Positions 9,865-18,614 of a stretch of 64,000 nt of DNA are shown piece by piece. This stretch comes from Helicobacter pylori (GTDB lineage Bacteria; Campylobacterota; Campylobacteria; Campylobacterales; Helicobacteraceae). The notes beneath the pieces are model-generated. The model had not been told where the DNA came from and ran no database searches. It saw only the letters and a program-made list of their open reading frames with translations. Position 1 is the first letter of the stretch; each line of letters opens with the position of its first letter. Location of the stretch: NCBI RefSeq assembly GCF_030062585.1, contig NZ_CP071935.1:1194627-1258626 (forward strand), written 5' to 3'. Both the position numbers and the translations under genes were made by a program.

Positions 9865-10147
9865 CTCTTTTTTGCCTAAATGTTTTATTGATCATCCTTT
9901 CACTAAGGCTATCGCCCTATTTTAAATTTTTCATTTTGAAACTAAGATTGATAAAATTAATATAGCTACCTTACACCTTAAAGGAATTTTTTTAGATAAT
10001 AAGCAGTAAATGAAATTTATTAGCACTCAAAGAGTGAATCATTCTACCTTTTTTATCATTAAACACCACTTAAACGAGTTTAAATTTTGTTTACTTGTTT
10101 TATTAAAACGCTTTACCCGATTATATCAGCCAAAAAAAACACTCCTA

Positions 10148-11851
10148 TTAAGACTTGGGTAATAACGCTTCCTTTAATTTTTCAATGATAGCTTCTTCTC
10201 TTTTTTCACGAAATTCCTCGATATTTTCCCATTCTAATCTTAAATTAGGGTCAATATAATTTCTTTTTTTATACTCTTCTATGGCTTGTTGATTATCTTT
10301 ATATTCTTCTTTGAGCCACACCTCAGGGTCTTTATCCTTTTTAGCAATATTCTCTGCACCTTCTAAAAGCTGGCGATTAAATAAATAATCCCTCCACCCA
10401 TAGAAATCTTGATTTAATTTTTTATTTTTCTTATTAAACTTGGACTTTGGATAAATATGGTCTATATGAAAAGTGGTGGTTTTGTAGTTCAGGTGTGGGT
10501 ATAAAATTTGCAAGATAGGAAAGACTTGATCGCTATATTTATAGTTCACCATCTCTTCTATCATATCGTTAGTGATTTTTAAAGGATTTTTTTCATGTTT
10601 GGCTAAATTATGGTTGAATGATTCAAAGGTTTGTGCTTCTTTCATGCTATGAGCAATAGCGCTTAATTTTGTATCTGTCGAGCTACTAAAATAACTCGTG
10701 ATTTGAGCGTTGCGGACAAATTTTAGGGCTTGTTCTTTATCGTTCTCATTCATTTTTGAATTTAAAAAATAAAAATAGGCTAAACTGGATAAAATATAAG
10801 CTGAACCCAAATAGCCGGCATAACCAAAATTTTCTAATAGTTTTGCAGCGTTATAAATGCTTTCTGTGATTTTTTCCCAATTGTCTTCAATCTCTTTGAT
10901 ATTCTTTTTATTAAAATTTTTTAATTCAAAAGTAGTGTCTTTACCAACTAGAAGCAAGCAAGTTTTTAGCACCTGGTCTTGCCCCATGTTTGAAAAGCCT
11001 TGGTCTTTTAAAGCGTCCACTAGCTCATTCATTCTTTCTCTAATATCGCTTGAAAAGCTTACTGTCAAAATAGACATCAATAAATCAGAATAGCTTAACT
11101 TGACTCCGCCACTATTGACACGGATAAAGATATTTAAAACTTTATTAAGATTTTTTTCTGTTTCTTCAAAAAATGAAATGAGTTGTTTGTCGTGAAAAGC
11201 TTTGCTTAGATTTTCTAATAAATCCAATTCATTACCCTTTAAACCATGTTCTTGCGCATAATTCCAAACATTTTTCAACTCTAAAATATCCCCCACCTTA
11301 AACCAAAAATGCTCTTTATCGTTTGTAGGCACTTTGGCATGGAATTCAAATTCGTAATTGTCTTCTGGATTGTCCATGTTTGGCCGGCGCTTCAAATTCA
11401 AATACAAACGCTTCTCCTCATAAGCGTTGGGGTCATCGTATCTAACCCTTTTTTTCTTAAGCGTTCTAGTGCCTTTAAGCCCGATGTAAAGCGAGGTTAA
11501 ACGCTGTTGGCCATCTAGGACAATAGACAAATCATCACGCTTGATTTGTTCAATACGGATTTTTTCATTGTGGGGCTTTCGCTCATCGTAATTTGTGATG
11601 AATTGATAGAGTTGGAAATTGAGTTTATCGCTATCTTGTTCATCGCTCTTGGCTATATCCTCCTTTTGTAATTTCCAAAATAAAAAAGAGCCAATAGGAT
11701 AACCCCTAAGAATGGAGTCAAAAAGTTGCTCTATCTTTTTTTCATTGGCTTTTTTGAGCCACACATACTCACGCTGAATGTCAGGCAAAAAATAACGAAT
11801 GTTCAATCCATCTACCACATTTTTAATGCTATTATCTAAAAACACACCCAT
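10148..11851 (-). CDS. DUF262/DUF1524 protein, GmrSD-like
   Basis: 567 residues. The N-terminal DUF262 domain has LPDIQREYVW and the nucleotide-related motif VLDGQQRLTSLYIG, and later NIFIRVNSGGVKLSYSDLL. The C-terminal DUF1524 half has FHIDHIYPKSKF (about 460), a His-Me finger nuclease motif. This architecture is that of GmrSD/BrxU-type modification-dependent restriction enzymes, so defence against modified phage DNA is a reasonable inference, but most family members are untested. It has its own promoter and AAGGA before the ATG, and stands alone between proP and the ABC genes. A second family member starts at 62331. Confidence 0.85.
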   Translation of the reverse strand: MGVFLDNSIKNVVDGLNIRYFLPDIQREYVWLKKANEKKIEQLFDSILRGYPIGSFLFWKLQKEDIAKSDEQDSDKLNFQLYQFITNYDERKPHNEKIRIEQIKRDDLSIVLDGQQRLTSLYIGLKGTRTLKKKRVRYDDPNAYEEKRLYLNLKRRPNMDNPEDNYEFEFHAKVPTNDKEHFWFKVGDILELKNVWNYAQEHGLKGNELDLLENLSKAFHDKQLISFFEETEKNLNKVLNIFIRVNSGGVKLSYSDLLMSILTVSFSSDIRERMNELVDALKDQGFSNMGQDQVLKTCLLLVGKDTTFELKNFNKKNIKEIEDNWEKITESIYNAAKLLENFGYAGYLGSAYILSSLAYFYFLNSKMNENDKEQALKFVRNAQITSYFSSSTDTKLSAIAHSMKEAQTFESFNHNLAKHEKNPLKITNDMIEEMVNYKYSDQVFPILQILYPHLNYKTTTFHIDHIYPKSKFNKKNKKLNQDFYGWRDYLFNRQLLEGAENIAKKDKDPEVWLKEEYKDNQQAIEEYKKRNYIDPNLRLEWENIEEFREKREEAIIEKLKEALLPKS

Positions 11852-11884
11852 GAGAATTTCCTTATTTTGTATTATTTAGGCTGT

Positions 11885-11890
11885 ATTATA
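11885..11890 (-). promoter_or_regulatory. Promoter -10 box of the DUF262/DUF1524 gene
   Basis: TATAAT on the minus strand, 34 bases upstream of the ATG at 11851. The leader carries AAGGAAA seven bases before the start codon. No conserved -35 is obvious, as is usual for the H. pylori housekeeping sigma factor. Confidence 0.55.
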
Positions 11891-11914
11891 ATCAAATATT
11901 AGATTGAGCTAACT

Positions 11915-12628
11915 TTAATTTAAGATTTTTTCCACGCACTTTTGGATCACTTCTAAAACCAAGCAAAAAAGCCAATAAATCAAAGCGGCTTCCAAATAAA
12001 TAGGCAAAAAATCATAGCTGGCGTTCGCTTTTTGTTGCGCGATCCTAAAAACCTCTGCGATAGTTACCACAGAAGCTAAAGAAGTTTCTTTGAAAAGGCT
12101 GATGAAGGTGTTACTCAGGCTTGGCGTGGCGACCTTGAGCGCTTGAAAAAAGATGACATGCCAAAAGGTTTGCAAGTAATTCAAGCCCAAACTCAAGCTT
12201 GAATCCCATTGATCTTTAGGGACAGAAAGAAAGCTCGCCCTCAAAGTCTCTGAAGCGTATGCCCCCACATTAAAAGAAAACGCAATAATGCCTGCCGGGA
12301 TTGGATCCATATAAACCCCAATGGCGGGCAAACCATAAAACACCACCACAATTTGGACCAATAAAGGCGTGCCTCTAATGAGCGAGACATAGAAATTCAC
12401 GCCCGCTAATAAAGCCTTATGAATGAAATGTTTAGGGGGTGCGATTTTAATGAGGGCCACCATAACCGCAATGAATAAGCCCAAAATAAAAGAGATGATC
12501 GCTAAAGGCAAAGAAATAGAAAAAGCGGCTTTTAGCATGGGGTAGAAAGCTTCTAATAATAATTCCAAACGCTCCTTGCTTAAATCTAAAGATTCAAAAA
12601 ACAAAGACAGGTTATGGCTGGCTGACAT
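11915..12628 (-). CDS. yckJ: Amino-acid ABC transporter permease
   Basis: 237 residues from ATG 12628 (GGAAAAG just upstream; a start three codons earlier is also possible). A polar amino-acid uptake permease of the HisM/GlnP family: several membrane segments, IRGTPLLVQ and the cytoplasmic loop AYASETLRASFLSVPKDQWD that contacts the ATPase. It overlaps the 3' end of the binding-protein gene by 17 bases, so the two are coupled. No ATPase gene lies next to them. Confidence 0.9.
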   Translation of the reverse strand: MSASHNLSLFFESLDLSKERLELLLEAFYPMLKAAFSISLPLAIISFILGLFIAVMVALIKIAPPKHFIHKALLAGVNFYVSLIRGTPLLVQIVVVFYGLPAIGVYMDPIPAGIIAFSFNVGAYASETLRASFLSVPKDQWDSSLSLGLNYLQTFWHVIFFQALKVATPSLSNTFISLFKETSLASVVTIAEVFRIAQQKANASYDFLPIYLEAALIYWLFCLVLEVIQKCVEKILN

Positions 12629-13382
12629 CTTTTCCAAAAAATTGTTCGCCTAAGCGTTTTAAAACCCCTTTGTTGATCAATCTTTGCATCGCCTGGTTGA
12701 TAAGCTCTAAAGCTTTTTCTTGGTGCTTGTTAATAACAAAGGAAGCGCCCCCATCTTTTTCTTTGGACTCCCATGCGATTTTAAAGGGGCTGTTTTTATG
12801 GGTGTTTAGGTAGTTTAAGATCGCTAAAGAACTATTTAAGGTCAAATCGGCTCGTTTTTGCGCCACTAACAACAAGGCTTGCGCCATAGAATCCACCGAA
12901 ACGATTTGAGCGTCGTATTTAAAAGCGATTTCCCCATAAGTGGAGCTTAAAGTGTTAGCCGCTCTCAAACCCTTAATGTCTTTAATGTCCTTAATGCGGT
13001 TTTCATCTTTCCTAACGAGCATGATCGTGCCTGAATAGCTATAAGGCAAGCTTTTATCAAAAGCCGCTTGGCGTTTTTTAGTCGTCAAACTCACCTGGTT
13101 AGCGACCATATCAAAACGCCCCGATTTTAGGCCTGTAAGCATAATATCCCATGAAGTTTCGTGGAATTTGATTTTCACGCCAAGCTCTTTAGCCAACTCC
13201 CTAGCCACTTCCACATCATAGCCGGTGAGCTTGCCTTCTTTATTATGGTAAGTGAAAGGGGGGTAAATGCCCTCTGTGCCAACGCTGATCGTTTCTTTAT
13301 TAATAAGTTTTTCATACAGGCTAGAAGCGTTCAAAAAACCCAAAAAAAAGCTTATTACTAATAAAAATAAAACTTTTTTCAT
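12612..13382 (-). CDS. yckK: Periplasmic amino-acid binding protein
   Basis: 256 residues with a signal peptide (KKVLFLLVISFFLGFLNAS). Type II periplasmic binding fold: SVGTEGIYPPFTYHN, LTGYDVEVARELAKELG, FDMVANQVSLTTKKRQAAFD and the hinge region are clear. The family includes cystine and polar amino-acid receptors; ligand not deducible here. It pairs with the permease downstream and lies beside the alanine genes, which makes an alanine-related or cystine ligand plausible but unproved. Known as HP0940. Confidence 0.9.
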   Translation of the reverse strand: MKKVLFLLVISFFLGFLNASSLYEKLINKETISVGTEGIYPPFTYHNKEGKLTGYDVEVARELAKELGVKIKFHETSWDIMLTGLKSGRFDMVANQVSLTTKKRQAAFDKSLPYSYSGTIMLVRKDENRIKDIKDIKGLRAANTLSSTYGEIAFKYDAQIVSVDSMAQALLLVAQKRADLTLNSSLAILNYLNTHKNSPFKIAWESKEKDGGASFVINKHQEKALELINQAMQRLINKGVLKRLGEQFFGKDVSQP

Positions 13383-13449
13383 TTTATATTTTAATCCTGA
13401 ATTTTTTCAAGCATTCTAACACAAAATAAAAATTTTGCATGGTTTGATT

Positions 13450-14583
13450 TTAGATATAAACACGCTCCAAGCGTTTGGACAAAGTGCTAATGACTTCATA
13501 AGGAATGGTGTTTAAAAGCGTGGCGATTTCGCTTGCGTCATTAGCCTTAGCGCTTTTATCCCCAAACAAGATGACCTCATCGCCCTCTTTGGCTTCAATA
13601 TCATTGAGTTTGATAAAGCACTGATCCATGCACACCTTACCAATAAGAGGGGCTAATTGGTTATTAATCGCTACTTGAATGCGATTGCCCAAATCGCGCA
13701 CCAACCCGTCCGCATACCCTAGAGCTAAAACGCCCACTAAAGTCTCTTCATTGGTGTAAAAATGCTCGCCATAGCCAATCAATTCGCCTTTTTTGACTCG
13801 TTTGATTTGAACGATTCGCGCTTTTAAACTGATAACATTTTTCAATATCGTTTGAGACGACTCTTTCATTTCATTAGAAGGGTAAAAACCATAGAGCATG
13901 ATGCCTGGGCGATAGAGGTTTAACAAGCGATTTTCATTCCCGTTACACAAAGAAAGGATGCCGGCAGAATTGTAGGCATGGCGGTATTGGAACTCTATTT
14001 TTTGATCCAAAAGCTGCTCTAAAAAAGCGTTAAAGGCTTTCATTTGGTTTTTAGCATGGGTTTTAATCTTAGCGTCAGCGTTGCTTAAATGCGTGAATAT
14101 CCCCTCTATTTCCAAACCTTTTAAAGCGCGGATTTTTTTAATGATTTCTATGCTTTTAAAATTAGGCTCTAAACCCAAGCGGTGCATGCCGGTATCAATT
14201 TTAAGATGAATTTTTAAGCGTTTTTGAGATCTTAAAGCCATTTGAGAAAAAACTTCCGCTTGTTCAAGGCTAAAAACCATAGCGCTCAAATCGTTATCAA
14301 TCAGCATGGAAGCGTTAGCGTTAGGGCTATAGCCTAAAATCAAAATGGGGGTTTTAGAAAAATGAGAACGCAATTCTAAAGCTTCATCTAAGGTCGCTAC
14401 CCCTAAATAATTAGCCCCTTCTTGTAAGAAAATTTCGCTCGCTTTAATCGCTCCTGCCCCATAAGCGTTCGCCTTGACAACCGCCATGACACAAGCGTCT
14501 TTAGGGACAATGCTTTTGACTGCACTAAAATTATGCCTTAAAGAAGCGGTATCCACTTCTACAAAACTCGCCCTTTTTAACAT
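13450..14583 (-). CDS. alr: Alanine racemase
   Basis: 377 residues, full length. PLP lysine in [12 protein letters not shown] (Lys37), and the second-base tyrosine region in [12 protein letters not shown] are intact, as is [10 protein letters not shown]. It interconverts L- and D-alanine, needed for peptidoglycan. It follows the alanine carrier dagA by 6 bases and the D-amino-acid dehydrogenase dadA, so here it can serve both cell-wall supply and D-alanine catabolism. Confidence 0.95.
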   Translation of the reverse strand: MLKRASFVEVDTASLRHNFSAVKSIVPKDACVMAVVKANAYGAGAIKASEIFLQEGANYLGVATLDEALELRSHFSKTPILILGYSPNANASMLIDNDLSAMVFSLEQAEVFSQMALRSQKRLKIHLKIDTGMHRLGLEPNFKSIEIIKKIRALKGLEIEGIFTHLSNADAKIKTHAKNQMKAFNAFLEQLLDQKIEFQYRHAYNSAGILSLCNGNENRLLNLYRPGIMLYGFYPSNEMKESSQTILKNVISLKARIVQIKRVKKGELIGYGEHFYTNEETLVGVLALGYADGLVRDLGNRIQVAINNQLAPLIGKVCMDQCFIKLNDIEAKEGDEVILFGDKSAKANDASEIATLLNTIPYEVISTLSKRLERVYI

Positions 14584-14589
14584 GTCATT

Positions 14590-15942
14590 TTACTTGTTAG
14601 AATGCTTGCTAAAATACCAACGAGTTTCAGAATAAACCACTTTATGCAATAAAATCAAAGCGATCAAATTAGGGATAGCCATAAGCCCGTTAGAAAGATC
14701 CGCTAAATTCCACACAAAATCAATTTTAGCCATAGCCCCCACCATCACACTCGCTAAAAAGATCAAGCGGTAATATTTCACTTTTTTTTCACCAAAGGCG
14801 TATTCCGTGCATTTTTCCCCATAATAAGCCCAACCAATGATCGTAGAGTAGGCAAAAAAGATCATGGTTGTAAAAATCACCACCGCCCCTAATGAGCCTA
14901 GAAAATACTCCGTGCTTTTTAGAGTGAGCAAATTAGCGCTTAATTTTTCCCCATTAGGGAGCAAGGTGTTGTATTCTGGAGCCATTAAAATCACGCTCGC
15001 TGTCGCCGAACACACTATTAAGGTTACAATAAAGGTTTGGAGCATGGACACTAGGGCTTGGCGCACCGGGTGGTGTGTTTGAGCGCTCGCAGCAATAATA
15101 GCCGAACTCCCCAACCCCGCTTCATTAGAATACAACCCCCTAGCCACGCCCGTTTTTATCATTGTCGCTACCAACGCGCCGCTCGCTCCGCCCACAACGG
15201 GTTTAGGGTTAAAAGCTTCTTCAAAAATGAGTTTGATCGCTTGAAGGGCTAAATCAAAATGGCTAACAATAATATAAATGATAGCGATCAAATATAAAAG
15301 CACCATAACAGGAGCTAAGTAAGAAGTGAATTTACCAATGGATTTAATCCCCCCTATGACAATAACAGCGGTTAAAATCGTAAGCAATAAGCCTGAAACC
15401 CAATTAGGCAGGTTCGCTTGTTCGCTTAAAATGGAAGAAACCGCATTAGATTGCGTCATGTTACCGGTGCCAATGCTCGCAATAATCGTAAAAATCGCAA
15501 ACGCCATGGCGAGTTTGGGCATGTTAAGGCCGTTTTTGATGTAATACATAGGCCCTCCGTTGTATCCAAACGCCCCTTTTTCCCTGTATTTCACCGCTAA
15601 AATCCCCTCAGAATATTTAGTCGCCATGCCAACAAGCCCAGTAACCCACATCCAAAACACCGCTCCTGGCCCTGCAATGCTAATAGCGGTCGCTACGCCT
15701 ACGATACTCCCAATGCCTACAGTCGCTCCTAAAGAAAGCATGAGGGCGGAAAATTGCGAAATATCGCCCTTAGATTGGGACTCTTTGTCAAAAAGGATCT
15801 TGATCGCATAAAAGATTTTACTGAATTGCAAACCCTTAAGATAAAAAGTTAAAAACAAACCGGTGCCTACTAATAAAATTTGCATGGGAATCCCCCACAC
15901 AAAATTAGATAATAAACGCACCACCGAATCAATCGTTTCCAT
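14590..15942 (-). CDS. dagA: Sodium:alanine/glycine symporter (AGCS family)
   Basis: 450 residues with around ten membrane segments. Family signatures GATVGIGSIVGVATAISIAGPGAVFWMW (start about 73) and GLGSSAIIAASAQTHHPVRQ are present. Imports alanine or glycine with Na+. It lies between dadA and alr, which act on its substrate. AGGAG lies upstream of the ATG. Confidence 0.93.
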   Translation of the reverse strand: METIDSVVRLLSNFVWGIPMQILLVGTGLFLTFYLKGLQFSKIFYAIKILFDKESQSKGDISQFSALMLSLGATVGIGSIVGVATAISIAGPGAVFWMWVTGLVGMATKYSEGILAVKYREKGAFGYNGGPMYYIKNGLNMPKLAMAFAIFTIIASIGTGNMTQSNAVSSILSEQANLPNWVSGLLLTILTAVIVIGGIKSIGKFTSYLAPVMVLLYLIAIIYIIVSHFDLALQAIKLIFEEAFNPKPVVGGASGALVATMIKTGVARGLYSNEAGLGSSAIIAASAQTHHPVRQALVSMLQTFIVTLIVCSATASVILMAPEYNTLLPNGEKLSANLLTLKSTEYFLGSLGAVVIFTTMIFFAYSTIIGWAYYGEKCTEYAFGEKKVKYYRLIFLASVMVGAMAKIDFVWNLADLSNGLMAIPNLIALILLHKVVYSETRWYFSKHSNK

Positions 15943-15982
15943 AAAAACTCCTCAATAAACTAGGGTTTAAAAAAGAAATTCC

Positions 15983-17215
15983 TTAATCCCTAAAAAATGC
16001 AGAAAAAAGCATAATATCGGCATTTTTTTCATTCGCTCCGTCTTGGCTTAAATTGGCGATGATTTTACCAATGGCCGGACCAAAAGTGATGCCAAGCCAC
16101 CCCAGTCCTGTTGCATGGATTAAGTTTTTATAGCGTTTGTCATAGCCCAAATAAGGAATATCATTAGGGGTTAAAGGTCTGAAACCGCACCATTCTGTGG
16201 CGTCTTTCATTTCAAAAGGCTGCGTGAAAGCGGCTAAATTCTTTTTCATGTTAGCGATTTGCTCTTTATCAATGAGAGCGTTATTGGTGTTTAATTCTAA
16301 TTTAGAGGTGATCCTAACGGTGTCTCTTCGTGGGGTCATTGCCATGAAAATATCCGCAAATAAGGAAGAAGTCTTGGGTTTTAATTCTTCAGGCATTTTA
16401 AAGGTGATGCTATAGCCTTTAGCCCCCATCATTAAAAAATCGTTTTTGGTTTTTTTAATGAGAGTGGGGTTAGCCCCGGTGGCCAGAATGATTGTTTCTG
16501 CTTGGATTTTTTCCTTATGCGTGATAACGCCATCAATAAGGTTATTTTTAAACTCAAAATCGATCGCTTCTTCGTTATAAAGAAACTCCACGCCCGCGTT
16601 TTGTAAATATTCTTGCAAAGAGCGCATCACTTCGCCCGGATCCACATGCGCGTTTTCGGTCAAAAGCACGCTCCCACAGATATTGTCATTAACAATAGGC
16701 ATGTATTCTTTGGTCTCTTTCACATTCAAAATCTTATAAGCGCCGCTGTTATCGCAAGTTTTAATCTTTTTTTCAAAACTTTCTTTTAAGGTGTAGATCA
16801 TTAAAAGCCCATCTTCTTTGTACCAAAAATCCATGCCGTCTTCTAGCATTTGATGATACATATCAACACTCAGCCACCCGTAGCGTTCAAACAACGCCAT
16901 GGTGCGGTGCGTGGACTTAGCGTTCGCGCTTGTCATAAACTTTAAAATCCATTGATAGAGCTTTAAATTAAGCCCAAAGTGGAATTTTAAAGGGGCTTGG
17001 TTTTTGAGCATGAGTTTTAGAGTGTCTAACACCACACCAGGGCATGAGAGTGGGGCTTTTTTAAACGCGGAAATAAGCCCGGCATTCCCAAAAGAAGTGC
17101 CGTTTGCACCATCGCTTTTTTCAATCACGCAGACCTTATGCCCTAACTTATGCATAGAATACGCACAAGAAAGCCCTACAATCCCACCACCTATGACCAC
17201 GACTTCTTTTTTCAT
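15983..17215 (-). CDS. dadA: D-amino acid dehydrogenase, FAD-dependent
   Basis: 410 residues. The N-terminal dinucleotide fold VVIGGGIVGLSCAYSMHKLG (about 5-24) and the DAO-family C-terminus WCGFRPLTPNDIPYLGY and GLGWLGITFGPAIGKIIANL are intact. It oxidises D-alanine to pyruvate and ammonia, delivering electrons to the respiratory chain at the inner membrane. It lies 34 bases downstream of ridA, which detoxifies the imine products of such oxidations. Confidence 0.93.
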   Translation of the reverse strand: MKKEVVVIGGGIVGLSCAYSMHKLGHKVCVIEKSDGANGTSFGNAGLISAFKKAPLSCPGVVLDTLKLMLKNQAPLKFHFGLNLKLYQWILKFMTSANAKSTHRTMALFERYGWLSVDMYHQMLEDGMDFWYKEDGLLMIYTLKESFEKKIKTCDNSGAYKILNVKETKEYMPIVNDNICGSVLLTENAHVDPGEVMRSLQEYLQNAGVEFLYNEEAIDFEFKNNLIDGVITHKEKIQAETIILATGANPTLIKKTKNDFLMMGAKGYSITFKMPEELKPKTSSLFADIFMAMTPRRDTVRITSKLELNTNNALIDKEQIANMKKNLAAFTQPFEMKDATEWCGFRPLTPNDIPYLGYDKRYKNLIHATGLGWLGITFGPAIGKIIANLSQDGANEKNADIMLFSAFFRD

Positions 17216-17249
17216 GCTGATAGTCCCTTTAATAGATTACTTAAATAAA

Positions 17250-17627
17250 TTACTTAATGGCTATCGCTTCAATTTCTACTAAAGCGTCTTTAGGCAGTTT
17301 GGCCACTTGAAAAGTCGCTCTAGCCGGATAAGGCTCTGTAAAATAGCTCCCATAGATTCCATTCACCACAGCAAAATCGTCTAAACTTTTCAATAAAATA
17401 GTCGTTTTAACCACGCTATCCATCCCTAACCCTGCTTCTTTTAAAATCGCTTTGATATTTTCCATGGACTGCGTGGTTTGAGAATGAATATCCGCACCTT
17501 TAAATTCGCCGGTGCTCGCATCAATGCCCAATTGCCCAGAGACAAAGACAAGATCGTTAGTAGCGATAGCTTGAGAGTAAGGGCCTATAGCCTTTGGGGC
17601 TAGCGTTGAATGAATGACTTCTTTCAT
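17250..17627 (-). CDS. ridA: Reactive intermediate deaminase RidA
   Basis: 125 residues, normal length. Family motifs: GPYSQAI near the N-terminus, the conserved arginine in [13 protein letters not shown], and VEIEAIA at the end. RidA hydrolyses reactive enamine/imine intermediates to ketoacids. AGGAG is seven bases before the ATG. It leads the minus-strand run ridA-dadA-dagA-alr, an order that makes metabolic sense for D-alanine breakdown. Confidence 0.95.
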   Translation of the reverse strand: MKEVIHSTLAPKAIGPYSQAIATNDLVFVSGQLGIDASTGEFKGADIHSQTTQSMENIKAILKEAGLGMDSVVKTTILLKSLDDFAVVNGIYGSYFTEPYPARATFQVAKLPKDALVEIEAIAIK

Positions 17628-17961
17628 GATTGAAACTCCTATGATTATGTGTTGTGTCAGCTATTATTATGCAATCAAATTAAAAAGAAATAAAAAATGA
17701 GCGCAAAACGCCATGAATTTTCATCTTATTATTAAGGTATTGTATATTTTTTACCCATATTTAGAAATTCTTAAACGGGTTTTATTTGAATTTTAGGCTT
17801 TGTTATCATCAATTTTAAAAGCTACCACTCGCTTGCAAGCCCTTTTATTATGATTTATTGTAAAAAATGCTTTTGAGCATTTTTATAGACACTCATTGCC
17901 ACTAAAAGAGGGCAAAGCCACAATCTGTTTTTAAAATAGAATTAGAAATTTGGACAAAACC
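17628..17961. other. Intergenic region upstream of ridA and the tRNA genes
   Basis: AT-rich spacer between the minus-strand ridA start and the plus-strand tRNA promoter. It holds the ridA leader (CATAATAATAG about 45 bases upstream of the start may contain its -10). I see no coding stretch or strong repeat. Confidence 0.5.
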
Positions 17962-17991
17962 TTGACTTTTATTATTGAGTTTAGATACAAT
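17962..17991 (+). promoter_or_regulatory. Promoter of the tRNA cluster
   Basis: TTGACT at 17962-17967 and TACAAT at 17986-17991 are separated by 18 bases. The predicted start is about 20 bases upstream of tRNA-Gly. It is unusually close to the sigma-70 consensus for this organism, fitting a stable RNA promoter. Confidence 0.7.
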
Positions 17992-18017
17992 AACAATCGT
18001 CTTTTTGAATAAAGAGT

Positions 18018-18092
18018 GCGGGAATAGCTCAGTGGTAGAGCACGACCTTGCCAAGGTCGGGGCCGCGGGTTCGATCCCCGTTTCCCGCTCCA
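18018..18092 (+). tRNA. tRNA-Gly (anticodon GCC)
   Basis: 75 bases including an encoded CCA. The acceptor GCGGGAA pairs with TTCCCGC, and the anticodon stem CGACC/GGTCG encloses TTGCCAA. The T arm GTTCGATCC is standard. First gene of a four-tRNA cluster. Confidence 0.97.
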
Positions 18093-18131
18093 TATTGATT
18101 TAACTTCTAGAGCATGGTTTCTATTTAGTTT

Positions 18132-18218
18132 GCCCAGGTGGTGGAATTGGTAGACACAAGGGACTTAAAATCCCTCGGTAGCAATACCGTGCCGGTTCAA
18201 GTCCGGCCTTGGGCACCA
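18132..18218 (+). tRNA. tRNA-Leu (anticodon UAA)
   Basis: 87 bases with encoded CCA and a long variable arm, as expected for leucine. Acceptor GCCCAGG pairs with CTTGGGC (one G-T); anticodon loop CTTAAAA lies between AGGGA and TCCCT. Confidence 0.97.
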
Positions 18219-18276
18219 TTTTCAAATTGAGTGCGATTTGATTTTATTTTTTGAATACGCTAGTGTTAAAATTTAA

Positions 18277-18351
18277 GGCGACATAGCCAAGTGGTAAGGC
18301 ATGAGTCTGCAAAACTTTGATCCCCCGGTTCGAATCCGGGTGTCGCCTCCA
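18277..18351 (+). tRNA. tRNA-Cys (anticodon GCA)
   Basis: 75 bases with encoded CCA. Acceptor GGCGACA/TGTCGCC; anticodon loop CTGCAAA. The outermost pair of the anticodon stem looks mismatched (T-T), the rest is normal. Confidence 0.95.
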
Positions 18352-18397
18352 TTTGTAGTCATTTAGGGACTTTTGCAAGGGACTTTTATGAAAATAG

Positions 18398-18485
18398 CGG
18401 GAGATGGCTGAGTGGTTGAAAGCGGCGGTCTTGAAAACCGTTGAGGGTCATACCTCCGGGGGTTCGAATCCCTCTCTCCCGGCCA
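18398..18485 (+). tRNA. tRNA-Ser (anticodon UGA)
   Basis: 88 bases with encoded CCA and a long variable arm. Acceptor CGGGAGA/TCTCCCG, discriminator G; anticodon loop CTTGAAA between GCGGT and ACCGT. Confidence 0.96.
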
Positions 18486-18614
18486 CTTGATTAAAATCTT
18501 TTAAGCGATTTGTTTTGGCAAATTCATCTCTTCTTTTAATTAATAAAGAATTTTGTGAATATTGATTGTCTCTTTTAATTGAAATTTAAAGATTAGTTTA
18601 AAGGATTTTATTCG

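Noticed and set aside
12612-17627. Plus-strand ORFs opposite alr, dagA and dadA
   Set aside because: They are antisense shadows of clearly identified proteins, lack ribosome binding sites and have atypical composition.
18018-18485. Integration site for a mobile element at the tRNA cluster
   Set aside because: All four tRNAs are complete, no direct repeat of a tRNA 3' end was noticed and no integrase is present.
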